DNA of 32,558 nucleotides from Comamonadaceae bacterium. Lineage in GTDB: Bacteria; Pseudomonadota; Gammaproteobacteria; Burkholderiales; Burkholderiaceae_C. The notes under the pieces are model-generated. The model saw nothing but the letters and a program-made list of their open reading frames with translations. It made no database searches and was not told the origin of the DNA. The DNA lies in NCBI GenBank assembly GCA_947375135.1, contig CANCER010000037.1, forward strand, positions 1-32,558. The letters are read 5' to 3'. Made by a program: the position numbers and the translations under genes. Positions 24,951 through 32,410 of this stretch are shown here, one piece after another (positions within the stretch are counted from its first letter, which is position 1; each line of letters starts with the position of its first letter).

Positions 24951-26000
24951 ATGCATTACCAAGCCCATCCGCAACGCTATGACGGCCGCATGCCCTACCG
25001 CACCTGTGGCAAAAGCGGGCTCAAACTGCCGGCAGTTTCCCTGGGCCTGTGGCACAACTTTGGCGATGCCACGCCCTTTCAAACCCAGCGCGACATGTTG
25101 CGCACCGCCTTTGATCTGGGCATTACCCACTTCGATTTGGCCAACAACTATGGCCCGCCTGCGGGCAGTTCAGAAACCAATTTTGGTGAGCATCTGCGCC
25201 GTGACTTCAAACCCTATCGCGACGAGCTGATCATTTCCAGCAAGGCGGGTTGGGACATGTGGCCCGGCCCCTATGGCCAGGGTGGCGGTTCACGCAAGTA
25301 CGTGCTGGCCAGCCTGGACCAAAGCCTCAAGCGCATGGGCCTGGACTATGTGGACATCTTCTACTCACACCGCTTTGACCCGGACACCCCGCTGGAAGAA
25401 ACCATGGGTGCGCTGGCCACGGCCGTGCAGCAGGGCAAGGCCTTGTATGTGGGCATCAGCAGCTACTCTGCCGGCAAGACGCGTGAGGCGGCGGCGATCC
25501 TGAAAAGCATGGGCGTGCCGGCGCTGATTCACCAGCCGTCCTACAGCCTGCTGAACCGCTGGATTGAAGAAGACCTGCTCAACGCGCTGGAAGAAAATGG
25601 CATGGGCTGCATTGCCTTCAGCGCGCTGGCACAAGGCCTGCTGACGGATAAGTACCTGAATGGCGTGCCGGCCGATGCGCGCATCAACCGCCCCGGCGGC
25701 GGCTCGTTTACGGCCGACCACCTGAGCGCGCAAAACCTGAGGCACGTGGGCGCCCTCAACGAGATTGCGCAGGCACGCGGCCAGACGCTGGCACAGATGG
25801 CGATTGCCTGGGTGCTGCGGGATGCGCGCGTGACCACCGCGCTGATCGGTGCCAGCAAACCGGCGCAAATCGTCGATCTGGCGGGCGCCATGCAGAAGCT
25901 GGACTTCACCGCTGCTGAGTTGGCTGCGATTGACCAGCACGCGGTGGAAGGCGGCATCAACCTGTGGCAAAAACCCTCGACGGACCAGCGCCCGGGCTAG
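24951..26000 (+). CDS. Aldo/keto reductase, L-glyceraldehyde 3-phosphate reductase type (YghZ/MgrA)
   Basis: A 349-residue NADPH-dependent aldo/keto reductase. The catalytic tetrad is visible: Asp62 and Tyr67 (HFDLANNYGPP), Lys98 (IISSKAGW) and His140 (IFYSHRFD). The segments AGWDMWPGPYGQGG and HQPSYSLLNRW, the C-terminal ALIGASKP cofactor site and the length are those of the E. coli YghZ group. Members of that group reduce L-glyceraldehyde 3-phosphate and methylglyoxal-type carbonyls. The ATG at 24951 is chosen because homology begins at about residue 6. Its place next to the sugar locus could mean removal of a toxic triose side product, but it is outside the operon and lacks the operator motif. 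Confidence 0.88.
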   Translation: MHYQAHPQRYDGRMPYRTCGKSGLKLPAVSLGLWHNFGDATPFQTQRDMLRTAFDLGITHFDLANNYGPPAGSSETNFGEHLRRDFKPYRDELIISSKAGWDMWPGPYGQGGGSRKYVLASLDQSLKRMGLDYVDIFYSHRFDPDTPLEETMGALATAVQQGKALYVGISSYSAGKTREAAAILKSMGVPALIHQPSYSLLNRWIEEDLLNALEENGMGCIAFSALAQGLLTDKYLNGVPADARINRPGGGSFTADHLSAQNLRHVGALNEIAQARGQTLAQMAIAWVLRDARVTTALIGASKPAQIVDLAGAMQKLDFTAAELAAIDQHAVEGGINLWQKPSTDQRPG

Positions 26001-26083
26001 GCTTCTACGCGCTGTCGGGCGGATGGGGGGCTTGTGCTGTCACGGGCTCGCAGACAGTGGCGAACGGGCCGCGGCGGCGGGTT

Positions 26084-27859
26084 TCAGCCCTGCCGCAGTT
26101 GCAGTGCCGGCTCTTCGCTCTCCAGCACCGATTGCGCCCAAGGGGCCAGTCGGCTGACATCGGAGCGCAGCACTTCTTGCTTGACGGCCAGGATCTGCGC
26201 CGGGTGCATAGAGAAACTGCGCAAACCCAGACCCAGCAGCAGACGCGTCAGCGTGGTGTCACCCGCCATCTCGCCGCACACGCTCACATCCTTGCCCTGC
26301 GCGCGGCATTCGGCAATGGTGTTGGCCACCAGTTGCAGCACGGCCGGGTGCAGCGGATCGTACAAATGGGCCACCGACTCGTCCGCACGGTCTATGGCCA
26401 GGGTGTACTGGATCAAGTCGTTGGTGCCAATCGAGAGGAAGTCGAAATGCTTGAGGAACAGCTTGAGGCTCAGGGCTGCGGCCGGAATCTCGATCATGGC
26501 ACCCAGCTTGACCGGCCCGTACACGACACCGCGGTGGTCCAGCATGGCACGCGCATGGTCGATGTGCGCCAGGGTCTGGCGAATTTCGCGCGCATGCGCC
26601 AGCATGGGAACCAGCAGGTGCACCTGTCCGTGGGCCGCAGCGCGCAGGATGGCACGCAGCTGCGTCAGAAACATGGCTGGGTCGGCCAGGCTCCAGCGGA
26701 TGGCGCGCAAGCCCAGCGCCGGGTTCAGATGCGCTTCGTCGCGCGGGGAATCGTCCAGTGGCTTGTCGGCGCCCACGTCCACGGTACGGATGGTGACGGG
26801 CAGGCCCTTCATGCCTTCGACCGCGCGCTTGTAGGCCTGGTACTGCTCTTCCTCATCGGGTAACTTGCCCTGGCGGCCCATGAACAGGAATTCGCTGCGA
26901 AACAAGCCTACGCCCAGGGCACCGGCCTTGAGCGCCAGTTCCGCGTCTTCCGGCATTTCAATATTGGCCAGCAGTTGCACGCGCTCGCCGTCCATCGTGA
27001 TGGCGGGGGTGTGCAACAGGCGTTGCAGGCGACCGCGCTCGAGCTCGCCCTGGCGCTGCTTGAAGCCGTACTCGGCCAGGATGATGGGCGAGGGGTCGAC
27101 GATGATCACGCCGGCGTCGCCGTCGATGATGACCCAGTCGTCCTGGCGCACCAACTGGCTGCTGGTGCGTGCACCGACCACGGCCGGAATGTCCATGCTG
27201 CGGGCCACGATGGCGGTGTGCGAGGTGCGTCCGCCCACATCGGTGATAAAGCCGGCAAACACGCTTTGCTTGAACTGCAGCATATCCGCCGGGGACAGAT
27301 CATGCGCGACCAGGACCAGAGGCACGTCTACGGTGTCGTCCAGCAGCAAGTCTTGTTGCGACTGCTTGCGTGGAGGGCGCTGGGTGTGGCTGGCGATCGG
27401 GGAGGCTGCACCCTTCATGGCGCGCAGCACGCGCTCCACGATCTGCTCCAGATCGGCCTTGCGCTCACGCAGATAGGCGTCTTCCATTTCATCGAACTGG
27501 CGCGCAATGACTTCGAGCTGCGTGGTCAGCGCCCATTCGGCGTTGTACAGGCGCTCGGTAATCCAGTGCTTGACGCCGCCGACCAACTCCACATCCTGCA
27601 GCAGCATCAGGTGCACATCCAGCAGGGCGCCGAGCTCATGCGGCGCTTCCTTGGGCCCCATGCGGGTGATGCTTTCCTGCAAGCGGCGGATTTCATCCAC
27701 CACGGCATCGCGCCCAACACGTGCGCGCTCTATTTCCGACGCAATCTGCTGCGCGTCGATAAAGTAGTGGGCGACATCGACGCGGCTGGACGCGACCAGC
27801 ACGGCGCGCCCGATGGCAATGCCACGGGAAACGGTCAGGCCGTGGATGGCAAAGGTCAC
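26084..27859 (-). CDS. ptsI: Phosphoenolpyruvate-protein phosphotransferase (Enzyme I of the PTS)
   Basis: Enzyme I takes phosphate from phosphoenolpyruvate and passes it to HPr. The 591-residue protein has the phosphorylated His214 in GGRTSHTAIVAR. The substrate-binding LLANIEMPEDAELA and GLFRSEFLFM follow, then IGTNDLIQYTLAIDR and the acid/base cysteine in VSVCGEMAGD. A stretch of roughly 20-25 residues around 155-178 lengthens the N-terminal domain relative to E. coli. The start is taken as GTG at 27859, because family members begin TFAIHG and GGGGAG precedes it by six bases. Other in-frame GTG and TTG codons lie upstream inside ptsH. It follows ptsH by 25 bases. Confidence 0.94.
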   Translation of the reverse strand: MTFAIHGLTVSRGIAIGRAVLVASSRVDVAHYFIDAQQIASEIERARVGRDAVVDEIRRLQESITRMGPKEAPHELGALLDVHLMLLQDVELVGGVKHWITERLYNAEWALTTQLEVIARQFDEMEDAYLRERKADLEQIVERVLRAMKGAASPIASHTQRPPRKQSQQDLLLDDTVDVPLVLVAHDLSPADMLQFKQSVFAGFITDVGGRTSHTAIVARSMDIPAVVGARTSSQLVRQDDWVIIDGDAGVIIVDPSPIILAEYGFKQRQGELERGRLQRLLHTPAITMDGERVQLLANIEMPEDAELALKAGALGVGLFRSEFLFMGRQGKLPDEEEQYQAYKRAVEGMKGLPVTIRTVDVGADKPLDDSPRDEAHLNPALGLRAIRWSLADPAMFLTQLRAILRAAAHGQVHLLVPMLAHAREIRQTLAHIDHARAMLDHRGVVYGPVKLGAMIEIPAAALSLKLFLKHFDFLSIGTNDLIQYTLAIDRADESVAHLYDPLHPAVLQLVANTIAECRAQGKDVSVCGEMAGDTTLTRLLLGLGLRSFSMHPAQILAVKQEVLRSDVSRLAPWAQSVLESEEPALQLRQG

Positions 27860-27884
27860 ACGCCGCTCCCCGCGCGCAGTGCGT

Positions 27885-28154
27885 TCATTCACCCTCTCCG
27901 AATTTGTCGGCAATCAGGGCCAGCAAGGCGTCCATGGCTTCCTGCTCACGCTCGCCACTGGTTTCGAGCTGGACTTCGGCGCCAATACCGGCAGCCAGCA
28001 TCATCACACCCATGATGCTTTTGGCATTCACGCGACGCTCACCACGCGTCATCCAGACTTCGCAGGGGAAGGAGCCTGCCAGCTTGGTCAGCTTGGCCGA
28101 TGCACGGGCGTGCAAGCCCAGTTTATTGACTATGGTCGTGGTGCTGTTGGTCAT
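27885..28154 (-). CDS. ptsH: HPr phosphocarrier protein
   Basis: The 89-residue HPr relays phosphate from Enzyme I to EIIA proteins. His15 in KLGLHARAS is the phosphorylation site. Ser46 in NAKSIMGVM is the position modified by HPr kinase in organisms that have it, so serine control is possible. The ATG at 28154 lies inside the 3' end of the EIIA gene, giving a 32-base out-of-frame overlap. The start is kept because MTNSTTTIVNKLGLHA matches the normal beginning. The overlap suggests translational coupling. Confidence 0.96.
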   Translation of the reverse strand: MTNSTTTIVNKLGLHARASAKLTKLAGSFPCEVWMTRGERRVNAKSIMGVMMLAAGIGAEVQLETSGEREQEAMDALLALIADKFGEGE

Positions 28155-28569
28155 TGATTTTTCTCTGCTGGTTCTGCGGCGCGGTCACCGCCACTTGCAT
28201 GATGCTCTGGGTGCCGCCGGCCAGTGCGCGGGCCACCAACATGTCCAACGGCTCATGGCGGTAGTTCACGGTGCGCAGCAACATCGGCAGGTTCACACCC
28301 GCGACCAGTCTGGACTGCACACCGTCCACTACCTTTTGCGCAATATTGCAGGGGGTGGCACCGAACACGTCCGTCAGCACCAGGGTGTGGGGCGTGCCCA
28401 GTTGCACCAGCATCTTCAGGGCTTGTGCCCGCGTGGCGTCGGGTGCTTCGCTGGGCGGCACATCGAGGGCAAGAATGCCCTGCTCCACATCCGGGAACAC
28501 ATGCAGCACCCCCGCGCGCAAGGCACTGGCCAGCGGGGCGTGGGCGATGATGAGGATGCCGGTGTTCAT
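28123..28569 (-). CDS. EIIA component of the mannose-type PTS
   Basis: A 148-residue EIIA(Man)-like protein that accepts phosphate from HPr on His10 (MNTGILIIAHAPL). The motif LVLTDVFGATPCNIA and the segment VAGVNLPMLLRTVNYR are typical of the family. There are no EIIB, EIIC or EIID genes nearby, so as in many betaproteobacteria it is probably a regulatory rather than a transport component. The C-terminal tail (residues about 130-148) is Gln/His-rich and overlaps ptsH. It begins 24 bases after the MFS transporter stop, so it may be in one transcript with that gene. EIIA(Man) is also the first domain of DhaM. Confidence 0.93.
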   Translation of the reverse strand: MNTGILIIAHAPLASALRAGVLHVFPDVEQGILALDVPPSEAPDATRAQALKMLVQLGTPHTLVLTDVFGATPCNIAQKVVDGVQSRLVAGVNLPMLLRTVNYRHEPLDMLVARALAGGTQSIMQVAVTAPQNQQRKINDQQHHDHSQ

Positions 28570-28593
28570 GGATGGGCGATGTTGGTGCGTTGA

Positions 28594-29826
28594 TTATGGC
28601 TTCTTTGCCAGCAGGAAATACAGATAAGACAGCAGGTAGCACAGGGCATAGAGACCGAACGCCCCCTGGTATGCCGCGATCTCGCTGCACCCGCGTGCGC
28701 GCAAGGCATCGACCACCAGCCCCGTCCCCCATTGGATGGCAAACACGCCACAAAACACCACCAGGTTATAGGCCGACAGGGCGCGACCGGCCAATGCGGA
28801 ACGAAACGCCATGCCAACTGCCGGTTGGGCCGCCGTGCACACCGTGGCCAACACACAAAACAGGCCCAGGGCCCAAGGTGCGGCGGCGGGCCAGGTGGCA
28901 CCGCTGAACGACATCCCCCACAGCGGGATGAAGCTCAGCGGCACCCCGCGTTGGAGCAGCCGGTTGGCGTCGACCCCGTTGCGGGAAAGCCAGGGGTTGG
29001 CCAGACCCCACAGCCAATAGGCCAGCAGCATCGCGATGCTGATCCAGAACAGACCGGAAGTAGCCTGTGCCGGGCTGAAACCGGCTACGCGCACCATCCA
29101 GGGTGCAGCCCACAGCGTCTGAATGGCGACCAGGCCGCCATACCCAAAGAAGCCGAGGGGCACGAGGCTGCGAAAATAGGGGTGGCGCCAGATTTCCGCA
29201 TAGCCCGGTGCGGCGCCGGCGGGTTCTTTGGTTTCGGACGGCGCAGCGTCCGGCTGGGTCCAGGCCGGTAACTGCCAGACGATGAGCAGCACCGATACGG
29301 CCACCGCAGTGGCCAGCATCAGAAAGATGGGACGCCATCCGGTCAGGGGTAGCAACCACTGCACAGGCAAGGTCGAGGCCACCGTGCCCAAGGCGCCCAG
29401 CATCAGCATCCAGGCATTGGCGCGCATCAGAGTAGCCGGCGCATACCAGCGGCGGTAGCCGGTGAGCGGCGCCATCAGGCAGGCGCTCAGGCCCACGCCG
29501 CACAGCACGCGGGCCAGCATCAGTCCGGCAAAACTGGTAGCCAGAGAGAACGCCACGCAGCCGGCCAGTGCTGCCAGCAGGAAGATGCTTTCCACCCGTT
29601 TCGGGCCCATACGGTCCAGCCAGGAACCCAAAGGCAGTTGGGTCAGGGAGAAGCCCAGGAAGTAGGCGCCGGCCAGCAAGCCCAGGTCCGCGGCGTTCAG
29701 CGAGAGTTCCTGCACCAGGGTAGGCGCCAGGGTCGCGGTGATGGCGCGGATCAACGCCGACAAAAAGTAGGCCAGGGCTAACACCCCGAACACGGTGATG
29801 GCCTGGCGGCGTACTAGCAGGTTCAT
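28594..29826 (-). CDS. Major facilitator superfamily transporter
   Basis: A 410-residue protein with about twelve hydrophobic helices in two halves joined by a polar loop (about residues 190-215, rich in Pro, Ala and Glu). The MFS motif A appears as GSWLDRMGPKRVES between helices 2 and 3. The substrate cannot be inferred. The ATG at 29826 overlaps the lipoprotein gene's stop by four bases, so translation is coupled to it, and the EIIA gene follows after 24 bases. Confidence 0.88.
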   Translation of the reverse strand: MNLLVRRQAITVFGVLALAYFLSALIRAITATLAPTLVQELSLNAADLGLLAGAYFLGFSLTQLPLGSWLDRMGPKRVESIFLLAALAGCVAFSLATSFAGLMLARVLCGVGLSACLMAPLTGYRRWYAPATLMRANAWMLMLGALGTVASTLPVQWLLPLTGWRPIFLMLATAVAVSVLLIVWQLPAWTQPDAAPSETKEPAGAAPGYAEIWRHPYFRSLVPLGFFGYGGLVAIQTLWAAPWMVRVAGFSPAQATSGLFWISIAMLLAYWLWGLANPWLSRNGVDANRLLQRGVPLSFIPLWGMSFSGATWPAAAPWALGLFCVLATVCTAAQPAVGMAFRSALAGRALSAYNLVVFCGVFAIQWGTGLVVDALRARGCSEIAAYQGAFGLYALCYLLSYLYFLLAKKP

Positions 29827-30335
29827 TGGAGGCGTGCTTCGCTGATCAGGGATTCGGTCTGCACCGCTTCCAAATGCGCTGCATAGGCAGCGATCTGATA
29901 GACCTCAGCGCCCAAGGTCTTCCAGTACAAACGCGCCTGCAAAGCGGCTCCATCCGGGCGCTTGCCGTCCACTGTTACATCAAAACTGGTGTGTGCATCC
30001 CCACTGTTGGGCAAGGGCTGAACGGAAACAGCCTGTACCTGGGCCAGTGTGGCCTGGCGTAGCGCGGTCATCAGCTGGAGGGCCTGTGCGGCGTCCGCTG
30101 CTTTGATGCGGCTGATGGCAAACATTGCACCCGCAGCCTCGCAGCCTGTCATCTCCATGGTCACGGTCTGGCCGGCCAGTGACACCGGACGGCTTGCGCT
30201 ATCCGGCTTGCAAGGCAACAAGGTGCTCAGGTGTCCCAACTGAACGGTGCGCCAATTGAGGCCGGGCGAGCAAGCCTGCAGGGTGAGCAAGCCCAGCAGC
30301 GCGGCGCAGGCCCACCCATTCCGTGCATGCATCAC
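29823..30335 (-). CDS. Hypothetical lipoprotein
   Basis: A 170-residue protein with a lipoprotein signal. After a short basic start the hydrophobic stretch CAALLGLLTLQAC ends in the lipobox LQAC, so Cys22 should be lipidated and the protein anchored in the envelope. The rest is a small mixed-fold domain with two or three further cysteines (LLPCKPD, MTGCEAA), not assigned to a family. The start is GTG at 30335, overlapping the DUF4197 stop by four bases; an ATG one codon later is equally possible. It overlaps the MFS gene by four bases, so the three genes form a tightly coupled set. Confidence 0.75.
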   Translation of the reverse strand: MMHARNGWACAALLGLLTLQACSPGLNWRTVQLGHLSTLLPCKPDSASRPVSLAGQTVTMEMTGCEAAGAMFAISRIKAADAAQALQLMTALRQATLAQVQAVSVQPLPNSGDAHTSFDVTVDGKRPDGAALQARLYWKTLGAEVYQIAAYAAHLEAVQTESLISEARLQ

Positions 30336-31036
30336 TTCAAAGCGCCAAAGACTTTGCTCAAGATTGAGCTGCCATAGGCCACCGGGTTTTGCCGGATCTT
30401 CTTTTCTTCCTCGGAGATCATGAAGAACAGCCCGTCCAATGTCTTTCCGGTGACGTATTGCTGGATGTTGGCGTCTTCCGGTTTCACCAAGCCGAACTCG
30501 GCAGCCTTGCCGGCCACCTGGTTGTATTTGTCAGCCAATCCGACCTTGGCCGTGGCTTGGGTGACAACCGGCAGGAATTTGGCAGCCAGGGCGGGGCGTG
30601 TCTTGGTAGCAAAAAAGTCAGTCACTGCCGTGTTGCCGCCACTCAAAATGCCCTTGGCATCGGTGACTGACATCTTCTGCACGGCATTGAGCAAGATTTC
30701 CTTGGACATAGGAACGGCGGCTTCCGCCGCGCGGTTCATGGAGGTCACCAGTTCATCAACGCGGTCACCCTGTCCAAAAGTCCGCAGCAGTTTGGCCGCG
30801 TCATTCAGATACCCCGGCAGTGCTATGCGCACCTGGTCGTTGCCCATAAAGCCGTCCTTGGCACCCAGCAGGCCGATGGCAGCCAAGGCGCCTTTCTCCA
30901 GCGCAACTTTGAGGCCTTTGCTGGCATCGGCACTGGACAGGTCGGCCAGCGTGAGCGCGTGGGCCTGGGACCAGGCAAGTGCCGCCAGGCCCGTCAAGGC
31001 CTGCAAGGAAATCGAATTGAACACACGTCTGTCCAT
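30332..31036 (-). CDS. DUF4197 domain-containing exported protein
   Basis: A 234-residue protein with a Sec-type signal peptide (MDRRVFNSISLQALTGLAAL, then AWSQAHA, cleavage near residue 27) followed by one DUF4197 domain. Family features include GLKVALEKGA, PMSKEILLNAVQKM, ATKTRPALAAKFLPVV, KTLDGLFFMISEEEKKIR and the final SILSKVFGALK. It should be periplasmic. The function of the family is unknown. The ATG at 31036 has AAGGGA upstream. It is the first gene of the set that continues through the lipoprotein and MFS genes. Confidence 0.88.
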   Translation of the reverse strand: MDRRVFNSISLQALTGLAALAWSQAHALTLADLSSADASKGLKVALEKGALAAIGLLGAKDGFMGNDQVRIALPGYLNDAAKLLRTFGQGDRVDELVTSMNRAAEAAVPMSKEILLNAVQKMSVTDAKGILSGGNTAVTDFFATKTRPALAAKFLPVVTQATAKVGLADKYNQVAGKAAEFGLVKPEDANIQQYVTGKTLDGLFFMISEEEKKIRQNPVAYGSSILSKVFGALK

Positions 31037-31479
31037 GGGAGCATCCCTTCTTTTTTTAATCAGACCCCATTGTGCCGCCTCTATTCAGTGCATCGCGCTC
31101 GCGGGGCTGGTTTTGTAAACGGCATATGGGATGTGAAGAGCAACGGCGTGGCAACGCGCGCAAGGTAGAAAGGTGATGCGGAAACCCGGGTCGCAGTGGC
31201 GTGCGAGGCGAACCGCCTGCAAAGGGTGCACCTTCTGCATCAGCAGTGCATAGCCAGCCAGCAGGTTCCGCAATGCTTTAACAGTTTTGACCGCGGGTTC
31301 AGCGACTGGCCACGGCGCACTCGCCGGATGACGACTTGGGGTTTGCGGAGATTTCGCCTTGTCGCTTCAACCCGATTGCGGCCGTCCACTACCTGAGGGC
31401 TGCACTCTGGTCCCGCAGACTAAAGTGCAGCCTTCAGGCGATGCACCGGGTGTTAACACAGCCAGCGCATCGAGGTCCA
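31037..31479. other. 443-base gap without a recognised gene
   Basis: The stretch lies between the 5' end of the DUF4197 gene and the 3' end of the peroxiredoxin gene. It contains a long inverted repeat (31392-31438), a T/A-rich leader just upstream of DUF4197, and otherwise nothing that could be assigned. A 62-codon minus-strand frame at 31085-31273 has a CxxC and hydrophobic residues but no family resemblance or clear ribosome binding site. No tRNA cloverleaf was found by eye. Confidence 0.6.
31392..31438. repeat. 15-bp-arm inverted repeat downstream of the peroxiredoxin gene
   Basis: CCTGAGGGCTGCACT pairs with AGTGCAGCCTTCAGG over 15 positions with one G-T pair, around a 17-base loop that itself contains CTG/CAG arms. 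It begins 42 bases after the peroxiredoxin stop. There is no T run on either strand, so it is not a classical terminator. It could be an RNA 3'-end stabiliser, a rho-dependent processing signal or a dispersed repeat element. Confidence 0.7.
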
Positions 31480-31986
31480 TCAGGCCTTGGCTTGTGCCAG
31501 CAGAGTGGCTGCGTCGCTCACTTCAAATTTGCCGGGACCTTCGTTGTTGAGGGTCACAACCTTGCCGTCTTTCACCAGCATGGAATAGCGGTTGCTGCGC
31601 AGACCCAGACCCTTACCAGTCAGGTCCAGCGTCAGGCCGGTGGCCTTGGCAAAAGCGGCATCGCCGTCAGCCAGCATGCGCACCTTGGTACCGGTCTTCT
31701 GATCGCGTGCCCAGGCGCCCATGACGAAGGCGTCGTTCACGCTGATGCACCAGATCTCGTCCACACCGGCCGCCTTGAAGGCCTCATAGGACTCCACATA
31801 ACCAGGCACATGCTTGGCAGAACAGGTGGGTGTAAAGGCGCCAGGCAATGCAAACAAAGCGATCGTTTTGCCCGCAGTGGCCTTGGCCACGTCGACCGCG
31901 TTCGGGCCGATGCTGCAGCCTTCGCCTTCCACTTCGGAATATTCCATCAGGGTGGTTGCGGGAAGTGTGTCGCCTACTTGAATCAT
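31480..31986 (-). CDS. Peroxiredoxin (PRX5-like)
   Basis: A 168-residue thiol peroxidase of the PRX5-like/AhpE-redoxin group that reduces hydroperoxides. The peroxidatic cysteine is Cys55 in the motif PGAFTPTCS, with the conserved proline and threonine just before it. SVNDAFVMGAWARDQ and GLGLRSNRYSMLV are further family marks. Cys24 and Cys80 are the only other cysteines, and there is no fused glutaredoxin domain. The reductant is therefore a separate thiol protein. The ATG at 31986 has AGGAG upstream. It stands alone between the S10-operon terminator and an untranslated gap. Confidence 0.92.
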   Translation of the reverse strand: MIQVGDTLPATTLMEYSEVEGEGCSIGPNAVDVAKATAGKTIALFALPGAFTPTCSAKHVPGYVESYEAFKAAGVDEIWCISVNDAFVMGAWARDQKTGTKVRMLADGDAAFAKATGLTLDLTGKGLGLRSNRYSMLVKDGKVVTLNNEGPGKFEVSDAATLLAQAKA

Positions 31987-32064
31987 GAAAAGCTCCTATG
32001 TGTAAATACCATTGCGCAATCGTGCTCGGTTGCGATCTGGCCAACCAAGCACGCTTGGTACGCC

Positions 32065-32096
32065 AAAAAGCAAAACGGCCCACATTGTGGGCCGTT
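32065..32096 (-). terminator. Intrinsic terminator of the S10 ribosomal operon segment
   Basis: On the minus strand AACGGCCCAC, a 3-base loop and GTGGGCCGTT form a perfect 10-pair stem, followed by TTTTGCTTTTT. It lies 35 bases after the rpsQ stop, so it should end transcripts coming through rpmC and rpsQ. It separates them from the peroxiredoxin gene on the same strand. Confidence 0.9.
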
Positions 32097-32130
32097 CATC
32101 AAAGTCCTGCAGAGACGTAAGTCTTTAAAC

Positions 32131-32400
32131 TTAAACCGCTGCAGCCTTTTGCACCAGACGGGTCGCAACCCAGTTCTTGGTTTTCGAAATCGGACGGCTT
32201 TCCGTGATTTCAATCATGTCACCCATCTTGTACTCGCCCTTTTCGTCATGGGCGTGGTACTTGCTGGATTTGCCGACAATCTTGCCGTAGAGCTCGTGCT
32301 TGACACGACGCTCGATCAGCACAGTGACTGTCTTGGCACGCTTATCGCTGACCACCTTGCCAATCAAGGTGCGCTTGAGGGATTTTTTAGCTTCCGTCAT
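32131..32400 (-). CDS. rpsQ: 30S ribosomal protein S17
   Basis: S17 binds 16S rRNA early in 30S assembly. The 89-residue protein begins [20 protein letters not shown] and has the family core [20 protein letters not shown]. It then has [20 protein letters not shown] and the conserved [10 protein letters not shown] near the C-terminus. The length is normal (84-90). It starts 10 bases after the rpmC stop, with GGAGCG upstream. It is followed by a terminator rather than by rplN. Confidence 0.97.
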   Translation of the reverse strand: MTEAKKSLKRTLIGKVVSDKRAKTVTVLIERRVKHELYGKIVGKSSKYHAHDEKGEYKMGDMIEITESRPISKTKNWVATRLVQKAAAV

Positions 32401-32410
32401 TTATCGCTCC

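Noticed and set aside
31085..31273. 62-codon minus-strand frame with a CxxC motif in the gap
   Set aside because: No clear ribosome binding site, no recognisable family and unusual composition. Left as unassigned sequence.
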